Of a DNA stretch of 64,000 nucleotides, positions 55,829-64,000 are shown piece by piece. The DNA is taken from positions 90,479 through 154,478 of the forward strand of contig JADFTS010000051.1 of the NCBI GenBank assembly GCA_015680905.1. Direction: 5' to 3'. The number at the start of each line of letters is the position of its first letter. The stretch's first letter is position 1. The stretch comes from Coptis chinensis. Taxonomy: Eukaryota > Streptophyta > Magnoliopsida > Ranunculales > Ranunculaceae. A program made the translations under genes and the position numbers. Below the pieces are notes generated by a model that had not been told where the DNA came from, did not search any database, and worked only from the letters and a program-made list of their open reading frames with translations.

Positions 55829-56282
55829 GCGGTGATTGGCACCCCTTCCGAGGCTGACCTAGAATGTATAAACGACAAGTTCCGGCCACAAGTGGCAATT
55901 GTTTATCGAGAGATTCCCACACATCCGCCCCCGCAATTGTTGATCCGGTTGAGAAGATGTTGACATTTGATCCAAGGCAGAGAATGAGAGGTAAGAGTGA
56001 GAATCTGTTCCTCGGTTGTTTTGATAAATATGTTTTGTGGGGGTAAAGTATTTGTACTGTAGAAGTGAAGGCAAAGTGGTGCATTTGTTTCGATTTTGAT
56101 TATGGTAGTAAAAAGCAAAGAATAACACGAAAATGAGGTATTTGAGTTGTGTTTTTCCAAAGAAAGTTGTGCAGTTTGATTGAACAGATATGACAGTTTA
56201 TGTATCTATGTGTGTATTGTTCTCTGTGGTTGCAAATGAAGAAGCACTAGCACATCCATACCTAGCCGCCCTTACAGGTTGA
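55829..56282 (+). pseudogene. MAP kinase C-terminal relic
   Basis: VIGTPSEADLE at 55832 corresponds to the (E)LIGTPSE-DL stretch after the MAPK insert. After a frame change, PAIVDPVEKMLTFDPRQRMR (about 55931-55990) matches the conserved A-DL-EKMLTFDP--RI block and ends at a good donor (GTAAGA). A further piece at about 56231-56278 reads EEALAHPYLAALT, the exon that follows in plant MAP kinases. The kinase core, the TEY/TDY loop and the frame are missing. Confidence 0.75.
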
Positions 56283-57949
56283 TGAAGCCGCCCGCCGACA
56301 CCCTCGAAGCTTTGACTCGAAAGCAAAGCATGCATTGTCTTCGAACAGATTAAGGAGTTAATTTAGCAGAAACAAAGGGCATATAACCCGAGTACGATGA
56401 TGAGCGCTGAGTTTTTCCAGATTGAGAAGTAGAGCTGAGGTAGTCTGCCTAGAAAAGGTGATGTTTGATCCCATTTTGTTTGATGTAAGTTTGAGAGTTA
56501 GTCTTTTCATTTTTTAATGATGCGCATGCTTCCTTTAACTTGCTTATTCATATTTTTTTTTAGATCGTTAAACCACGAATGACGTTTACTTGCCATCGAA
56601 TAAAAGAAAATGTTGTTGTTGTTGTTGTTGTTGTTTTTTAAGTGGAAATTTTATTGATAATGATAACGAGTTTTACAAATAATGAGGACAAACGCGGTAA
56701 CAAGTTTGTGACGCAAGTCCTTTTCGAACGGCAAATCCTATCCTCCGTAACACAAACTCGTTAGGAACCAAATTTTGTCATTAGGTTGTGGTCCATAACT
56801 TTCTGCGAATCACTTAAGGAGCTTAACAGATTGTTGTGCTAAGAAACTAAAATTGCCGAAACCGAACGGAATGAAACAATGTTGGTTAGCTTTACAAGCC
56901 TCCTCGTGGTTTCCAAATCATCCCTGCTGTTGCGCCTATTAGTCGCTTCTCCCAACTTAAATACACAATTCCTAAGCCCTACCAACGGAGAGGCTCCAGT
57001 TATATCAAAACACGATGCCACCCTCAAACCAATCAGACCAATACATCCACAGTCGAAGTTGTTCATCTTCCTCATTCTGGATCGCTGAAAAAATTCACGA
57101 AAGCCTCTTTCTTCACTTGTACTCCAACCCTCCAAAATGCATAACATAAAATATCCTTGAAATGATCATGTCGGTATTTGAAACCCGGAAAATGTATACA
57201 ATGTAATCACAATGATAATTCGCGGCATGAATGTTCAAGAAAAGATAAAAAAATTAAGCGTATATATTATATTACGTTTCTAAGAAGAAATCCTAATTCA
57301 ATACTAGTGTGAGATTTCTAGACAATTTTTTCATCATAGAAAAGGAAACAAGACTTTGTCACTAAGTACACCTATTCATAAAAAGAACTAAAAACTATAT
57401 ACAACCTAAAAACTCAGATAAATTTTGGTTTCGTGTTCTTAGCACCCCTAAACGTAAGGACGCTTTTTCCTCAAAATGTCAAGAGATGAAGAAAGAAAAT
57501 ACCCTGAAGCTTGAGAAAAAATTCTAACTAACATCCGGCAAAAGTGTGTTGAGCACAATATGCAACATGTCAAAAGAAAGTTAAAAATATCACACCAATC
57601 AATGAAAACAAACAAATATCACAATAATAGGAAAGAGATAGCACACCAAATGAGACATGTGCTTTTGTCCGACACTCTTTATGTGGTATGTAATGCGTGA
57701 AAAGTTAATTTTTTCAAGATGGGTTTTTAACTTTCAGATTTCTTTGACGATGATCGTGGGCTTTGCAAATGAGGTAGAACATATGGAAGAATGTTTCACA
57801 AGATAGTTAGACCAACACGACATATTCTGAATTGATGGCGTAAACTTCAATAGTGGAAGCTGTTTCGAGCTTATAGAGTAGTGCACGCGACTGTCTTTGA
57901 GCAGAATAAGTTCAGTTAGCTTTGCTTTTGTGAGATTTTTATTTGTTTT

Positions 57950-58084
57950 ATTTTTAAAGGATTTTTTTTTTATTTTTTTTTAGTGGATAATCTACGAATA
58001 AAAAGAAAATAATGATGTTGTTGTTTTTCTTTTGTTTTTTTTTTATAGTTTTTTTGTAGTATATACTCTTCGAATAAAAGAAAA

Positions 58085-58122
<38 letters not shown>

Positions 58123-58240
58123 TTATTTTATTTATAGTATATACTCTTCGAATAAAAAAAAATGTTTTTTTTTAATTTTATTTTTTGTAGTATATACTCT
58201 TCGAGTAAAAGAAAATGTTGTTGTTGTTGTTGTTTTTTAA
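57950..58240. repeat. Unit-junction repeats with (TTG)n
   Basis: Between units 1 and 2 the tail motif (TAGTATATACTCTTCGAATA followed by AAAGAAAATG and a TTG or T run) is itself repeated about four times at intervals of 60-85 bp. Similar multiplied tails occur at 60420-60607 and 63765-63950. Slippage or serial joining at the tail seems to have taken place. Confidence 0.7.
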
Positions 58241-58832
58241 GTGGAAATTTTATTGATAATGATAACGAGTTTTACAAATTATGAGGAAAAGCCTACAACA
58301 AGTTGTGACGTACGTCCTTTCTGAACGGCAAATCCTATCCTCCCCTCAATACAAACTCGTTAGGGACTAAATTTCGTCATTAGGATGCAGTCCATAACTT
58401 TCTCGCAAGCACTTAAGGAGCTTACCGTGATTGCTGTGCCAAGAAACCAAAAGTGTCGAAACTGAACGGAATGAAACAATGCTGGTTAGCTTTACAAGCC
58501 TCCTCGTGTTTCCAAATCATCCCAGCTGCTACTTTATTAGCTACTTCTCCCAACTCAAATATTCCATTCCTAAGCCCTACCAACGGAGAGAGGCTCCAAA
58601 TTACATCAAAACACGATACCTCCTCAAACCAATGTAGACCAATACATCAACAGTCGGTGTTAATCTTCCCTCATTCGGATCGTTGAAAAAATTCACTGAG
58701 CCATTTTCTTCACTTGTACTCCAACCCTCCAAAATGCATCACATAAAATATCCTTGAAATGATCATGTCGGTATTTGAAACCTGGAAAATGTATACAATG
58801 TGCTGTCAATATCCTTGAAATGATCATGTAGG

Positions 58833-59625
58833 TTTATAGCCCTTTCGCTAGCTACTAGTTATTAATAATGACAACACAGTTTATGGTTTTTGTTTCCTTC
58901 ATTTGATAAGGAGGCGTTAGATATTGTTCGACTTTGTAAAGATGATCAAGAGAGTACATTTGCTATGCTTGCTTCTGTGCTATGGCTAGGAAACATTTCT
59001 TTTAAAGTAATTGACAATGAGAACAATGTGTTTGTTAGGTTTGTCAATATATGTCTATCTGTATATGGTAGAAATGAATTAAGGAAGAAAGTAGGAAAAC
59101 TCATTGTGAGACTTTGTTTTTCTTTCAATGTAAATTGTGATTTGGATTGGAGGCTTTGTTTCTTTCTATGTAAATTGAGATTTGGATTAGTTTTTCTTGT
59201 TATTCATTTGTTGCTTTAGTTGTTGTATAGATATTTATGCGAGATGGAATAGTCAGATGTGGAAGAATTAGATTTGCAGGGTGGAAAAAATTTGACCCCA
59301 GGAATTTTTATTTTTCTTAGACTAAAAGTTAGTAACGGATATATCCGTTACAAACAATAGTTAAGTAAATAGTACATCCATTACTAACGGATATATCTGT
59401 TAGAAATGACAAATTTAATTGGGCCACCAATAGTTGGCTATCTGTTACAAAGAATTTTAGTAACAAACATAACCGTTACAAAAATTATTATTAGTAACGG
59501 TTATATCCGTTACTAAATTTTGCCTAATTAAGTGAGAGAGGACTTCTTAATCCAACGGATATAACCATTAGTAAAAATATAAGTAAAGGATATAACCGTT
59601 AGTAAATGCATTTTCTGGTGTAGTG
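58833..59625. mobile_element. CACTA-ended insertion in array unit 2
   Basis: The right boundary (59611-59625) is TTTTCTGGTGTAGTG, the complement of a CACTACACCAGAAAA terminus, and the array sequence resumes directly after it (AATGATACTC). The 59325-59605 part is crowded with TAACGGATATATCCGTTA-like inverted subterminal motifs typical of CACTA elements. The left CACTA terminus is not seen. Instead, the left border adjoins a duplicated array phrase (ATATCCTTGAAATGATCATG at 58750 and 58809), so the element is truncated. It carries a myosin exon. Confidence 0.7.
58911..59030 (+). pseudogene. Captured myosin motor-domain exon
   Basis: EALDIVRLCKDDQESTFAML followed by SVLWLGNISFKVIDNENN matches the motor domain of plant class VIII myosins (EDQE--FAMLAAVLWLGN-SF-VIDNENH). 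The frame opens after TTTGATAAG and runs into non-myosin sequence after about 59030. No other myosin exon is near. It lies inside a CACTA-ended insertion and is best read as a transduplicated gene fragment. Confidence 0.8.
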
Positions 59626-60572
59626 AATGATACTCCGTGCATGAATGTTCAAGAAAAGATGTAAAACTATCAAGGCATATTATATTATATTAATTTTGTA
59701 AGAAGAAACCTAACCAATACTAGTGTGAGATTTCTAGACAATTTTCATCATAGAAAAAGGAAACAAGACATTGTCACTAAGTACACTTATTCATAAAGAA
59801 GCTTTATACAACCTAAAAAACAACAGAATTTTGTTTCCCGTGTTCTTACCACCCCCAAATAGAAATAATGCTTTCTCCTCAAAATGTCAAGAGATGAAGA
59901 AAGAAAATAACCCGGAAGCTTGAAAAAAAAATTCAGCTTTTAACATCAAGCAAAAAAGTGTGTTGAGCACAATATGCAACATGTCAAAAAGAAAGTTAAA
60001 AATATCACACCAATTAATGAAAACAAACAAATATCACACAATAGGAAAGAGATAACACACCAAATGAGACATTTGCTTTTGTCCGACACTCTTACTTGGG
60101 TATGTAATGCGAAAAGTTAATTTTTCAAGATGGGTTTTTAACTTGATTTCTAGATTAAGATCGTGGCTTTGTAATGAGGTAGAACATATGGAAGAATGTT
60201 TCACAAGGTAGTTAGACCAACATGTATATTCTGAATTGATGGCTAAACTTCAGTGGAAGCCGTTTGAGCTTATGAGTAGTGCACGCTGACCAGATTTTAG
60301 CGTAATAAATCCAGATTAGCTTTGCTTTTGTGATATTTTGATTTTTGATTTTGATTTTTTTTGATTTTTGATTTTTGTATTGGATAAAAATAAAAAAAAA
60401 GAAAAATGATAATGTTGTATTTTTTAATAGTTTTTGTAGTATATACCTTTAGAATAAAAAGAAAATGTTGTTATTTTGTTGTTGTTATTTTTTATTTATA
60501 GTATATACCTTCAATAAAAAAGAAAATGTTTTTTTGTTATTTTTTGTATATATACTCTTCAATAAAAGAAAA

Positions 60573-60607
<35 letters not shown>

Positions 60608-62267
60608 TTTTAAGTGGAAATTTTATTGGTAATGATAACGAAGTTTTACAAATAATTAGGACAAGCGCGGCAACAAGTCGGACGCAAGTCCATTCCAACG
60701 GCAAATCCTATCCTCCTCAATACAAACTCGTTAACCAAATTTCGTCATTAGGGTTAGTAGCCCATAGCTTTCTGCAATCACTTAAGGAGCTTAAATGATT
60801 GTTGTGCTAAGAAACTAAATTTGTCTAAATCGAACGGAATGAAACAATGCGGTTAGCTTTACCAGCCTCCCTGTTTCCAAATCTTCTCTCGCCGCTTCTC
60901 CCAACTCAAATACTCCATTCCTAAGCCCTACCAACGGAGAGAGGCTCCGGTTACATCAAAACACGATGGCTCCCTCAAACCAATTGTGTAGACCAATACA
61001 TCCACAGTCAAGTTGTTAATCTTCCTTCATTCGATCAGTGAAAAAATTCACTCGAGCTTTTTCTTCAATTGTACTCCAACCCTCCAAAATGCATAACATA
61101 AAAATATCCTTGAAATGATCATGTCGGTATTTGAAACTTGGAAAATTTATACAATGTAATCGGTCAATGATACTCGCGGCATGAATGTTCAAGAAAAGAT
61201 GTAAAAACTATTGCATTACATATTATATTAAGTTTCTAAGAAGAATTCCTAATCCGAATACTAGTGTGAGATTTCTAGACAATTTTTTCATCATAAAAGG
61301 AAACAAGACTTTGTCACTAAGTACACCTATTCATAAAGAAGTCAGATACAACCTAAAAACTGGTAGATTTTTGTTTCGTGTTCTTACCACCCCCAAAACG
61401 TAAGGATGATTTCTCCCAAAAATGTCAAGAGATGAAGAAAGAAAATACCCCGGAAGCTTGAGAAAAAAAAATGCCTAACAATGGGACAAAAGTGTGTCGA
61501 AAGCAACAATATGCAACATGTCAAAAGAAAGTTAAAAATATCACACCAATCAATGAAAACAAACAAATATCACACAATAGGAAAGAGATAAAACAAACAA
61601 ATGTGTTACATACACAAACGTGTTTTGTCCGGATACTCTTACGTTGGTATGTAATGAGAAAAATTAATTTTTTCAAGACGAGTTTTTAACTTTAGATTTC
61701 CTTGATGAAGATCGTGGCTTTGTAATGAGGTAGAACATATGGAAGAATGTTTTACAACGAAGTTAGACTAACACGATATTCTCAATCGATGGCACAAACT
61801 TCAATAGTGGAAGCCGTTTGAGGTTATAAAGTAGTGCACGCTAATCAGATTTGGAGCGTAATAAGGTCTTTAGCTTTGCTTTTTGGAGATTTTAATTTGT
61901 TTTATTTTTAAAGGATTTTATTTTTACTATTTTTTGTAGTGGATAATCTATTTAATAAAAAGAAAATGATGATGTTGTCATTAGGTTGCAAGTCCATAAC
62001 TTTCTCGCGAATCACTTAAGGAGCTTTAACAGATTGTTGTGCCAAGAAACCAAAAGTGTCTTAAACTGAATGGAATGAAACAAAGCCGTAAGCTTTACAA
62101 GTCCTCCTGGTTTCCAAATCATCCCTATCACGCTTATTAGTCGCTTCTCCCAACTCAAATACACCATCATTCCTAATCCTTACCAATCCGGAGGGAGAGG
62201 CTACATCAAAACACGATACCTCCCCTTAAACCAATCAGACCAATACATCCACAGTTGAAGTGTTAAT

Positions 62268-63150
62268 TGATAAGCACCCAAAACTGTATTATAAAAACCT
62301 CAGAGACATAACATTTCGGGTCAATTTCAGTGCTTAATAATCATGAAATAATCGTGATATTTGTTTTGTGTCGGGAGCAACTAATGTAAAAATTATTATA
62401 AAGCCAGATTTTAGCACTAATAGGAGTATACACATGCCTTCCAATCAATCCCATGTGCTCTTTCAACAAACCGACTAAAGCCCAAAGACTCAAATAATAC
62501 GTAATCCAAATGTAAACGGATTACGCGGTACAAAAGCCGCCAAACTTCCAAGCTCATATCTCTTGAAGAAGGACTCAACGAACGAGGGAGCTTACTTCGA
62601 TTTGCATCGCCAGCAGGAACTTTACACATAAGGCGAAGTCGTAAAAATGCCAAAAGACCGGATCGCCACTCAGACGACGACGCGGGACCCACTAGCGGGC
62701 CAATAAGATTTGATGAGTCATCATGCAAGTCAAGACAAACCAGTAAAATAATTGGTGCAAATTTGACACCTTGCATGGTTAATGAGTCGGGTTGGATTTA
62801 GAGATGATTATCTAAAAATAAAAGGTGTCAAAATGGGGGTTAGTTGTGGATAAGGAAAAATAAACGGTAGGAGAGTGTTTCACGTGAGAAGAGAAAAAGG
62901 CTCTTATGTAAAGCGGGGGCTGATTTTGGGAGTTAGATAGCTTTTACTTCCTTGACTTTTACTTTTCATTTACTTCTATGTCTTTACTTTTAGTTTTTAG
63001 TTTTTAGTTTTAAGAAAAAAAAGCTTGTAACTTGTTAATGGAGGACTACACCTTCTAGTTCTTCAATAAAAACTTCTGTTTTCCTTAGGTAATTAGTGGG
63101 TTTTGTATTCATTTTTTCTTTCTATCTCTTTTTAATTATCTTACTTGTAG
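62268..63150. mobile_element. LTR-like block replacing part of array unit 4
   Basis: Unit 4 breaks off after ACAGTTGAAGTGTTAAT and resumes at AGGAAACAAGACTTTG, with about 290 bp of the unit missing between. The replacement starts TGATAAGCACCCAAAACTG, a typical plant LTR beginning. It holds GC-richer matter (62520-62720) and an AATAAAAACTTC signal near 63065. The 119-codon minus-strand frame inside it matches nothing known. The CA terminus and target duplication could not be fixed, so solo LTR is only the likeliest reading. Confidence 0.45.
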
Positions 63151-64000
63151 AGGAAACAAGACTTTGTCACTAAGTACACTTATTCATAAAGAAGCTATAT
63201 ACAACCTAAACACTGTGTAAATTTTGCTTAAAGTTCTTACCACCCCCAAACAGAAGGATACTTTCTCCTCAAAATGTCAAGAGATGAAGAAAGAAAATAC
63301 CTGTGAAGCTTAAGAAAAAATTCAGCCAACATCGGGCTTTAAAAGTGTGTCGAAAGCACAATATGCAACATGTCAAAAGAAAGTTAAAAAATATGACACC
63401 AATCAATGAAAACAAACAAATATCACATAACAGGAAAGAGATAGCACATTAAATGAGACATGTGCTTTTGTCCGACACTCCTACGTGGTGTGGTATGTAC
63501 GTGAAAATTAATTTTTTCAAGATAGGTTTTTAACTTCGGGATTTCCTAGATCTAAGATCGTGGCTTTGTAATGAGGTAGAACATGTGGAAGGATGTTTTA
63601 AGATAGTTAGACCAACACGATATTCTGAATCGACTATTTAAACTTCAATAGTGGAAGTCGCTTTGAGCTTATAGAGTAAAGGCATGCTAATCAGATTTGG
63701 AGCGTAATAAGTTCGCTTAGCTTTACTTTCGTTAGATTTTGATTTGTTTTATTTTTAAACTATTTTTTTTTAGTATATACTCTACGAATAAAAGAAAATA
63801 TTGTTGTTTTTATTGTTATTATTGTTGTTATTTTATTTATTTATAATATATACCTTCGAATAAAAAGAAAATGTTTTTTATTTTTTATTTTTTTTTTTTT
63901 GTAGTATATACTCTACCTAACAAAAAGAAAATTTTTGTTGTTGTTGTTGTTTTTAAGTGAAAATTTTACTTTGATAATGATAACGAAGTTTTACAAATAA

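Larger units (their letters stand above)
56608..64000. repeat. Tandem array of about 1.4-1.6-kb units
   Basis: Four to five head-to-tail units begin at about 56608, 58214, 60566, 61974 (5' end lost) and 63930 (cut by the window). Each starts after a (TTG)n tract with TTTTTTAAGTGGAAATTTTA, passes CGGCAAATCCTATCCTCC, CACTTAAGGAGCTT, CCTAAGCCCTACCAACGGAG, TCCTTGAAATGATCATGTCG, ACTAGTGTGAGATTTCTAGA, CAAAATGTCAAGAGATGAAG, AATATGCAACATGTCAAAAG and GGTAGAACATATGGAAGAAT, and ends in GTAGTATATACTCTTCGAAT. Units differ by many substitutions and 1-4-bp indels. On the minus strand unit 1 has a 102-codon frame (57147-56839) that is broken in the others, and AATAAAATTTCC precedes (CAA)n, so the minus strand may be the original transcript sense. 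I do not recognise the family. Confidence 0.85.

Noticed and set aside
56839-57147. 102-codon minus-strand frame as a gene
   Set aside because: The equivalent frame is broken in the other array units and I recognise no domain; kept only as a remark on the array.
62417-62776. 119-codon minus-strand frame
   Set aside because: It lies in the LTR-like replacement block, has no recognised domain, and its codons are open mainly because that part is GC-richer.
56608-64000. CRISPR-like array
   Set aside because: Units are over 1 kb, diverged and nuclear eukaryotic; there are no short direct repeats with unique spacers.

Overview
This is nuclear DNA of a flowering plant. Every recognisable gene is a plant family with many spliced exons and GT-AG introns (one GC-AG). 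The spaces between genes and the long introns are filled with plant mobile elements: L1 LINEs, Ty3/gypsy pieces, hAT elements, a CACTA end and a SINE. The gene set does not identify the species. The long, TE-laden introns and AT-rich spacers fit a medium or large eudicot or early-diverging eudicot genome.

Layout. 1-4920: a decayed L1-type LINE on the + strand (endonuclease tail, reverse transcriptase with YADD, zinc-knuckle and RNase H), with a probable MITE at its 5' edge. 6793-11917 (+): an 11-exon gene of the MIP1 leucine-zipper/DUF547 family, carrying a 4-bp frameshifting duplication and a nonsense codon in one exon. 13159-13583: a hAT MITE built of ATATCGG palindromes. 13684-14232: PPR relic. 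15021-17754 (-): intact five-exon mitochondrial pyruvate carrier gene. 19925-26443 (-): intact three-exon chloroplast FATTY ACID EXPORT (TMEM14) gene. Its 5.5-kb second intron holds a 1-kb polypyrimidine tract and a Russian-doll nest of a MITE in a hAT in a Ty3/gypsy element. 27.2-29.0 kb: direct repeats flanking a foldback element. 29602-49417 (+): a complete 33-exon ARF-GEF of the BIG5/MIN7/BEN1 type, with a single-base deletion in exon 15. 49.4-56.3 kb: gypsy protease scrap, telomere-like motif, broken histone H3 copy, SINE, a 492-bp hAT MITE and a MAP-kinase C-terminal relic. 56.6-64.0 kb: a tandem array of about 1.4-1.6-kb units separated by (TTG)n tracts. Two units are split, one by a CACTA-ended insertion carrying a myosin-motor exon and one by an LTR-like block. 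The array runs off the end of the window.

The genes do not form a pathway. FAX and BIG5 are divergently arranged across a 3.2-kb TE-rich spacer. The MPC and FAX genes lie in tandem on the minus strand and encode two organelle carriers (mitochondrial pyruvate, plastid fatty acid). BIG5 is an unrelated trans-Golgi/endosomal trafficking factor. Gene models were read by eye from exon homology and splice sites. Exon sums were checked for frame: MPC, FAX and BIG5 all close in frame except BIG5 exon 15 (-1 nt), and the DUF547 gene except exon 6 (+4 nt).
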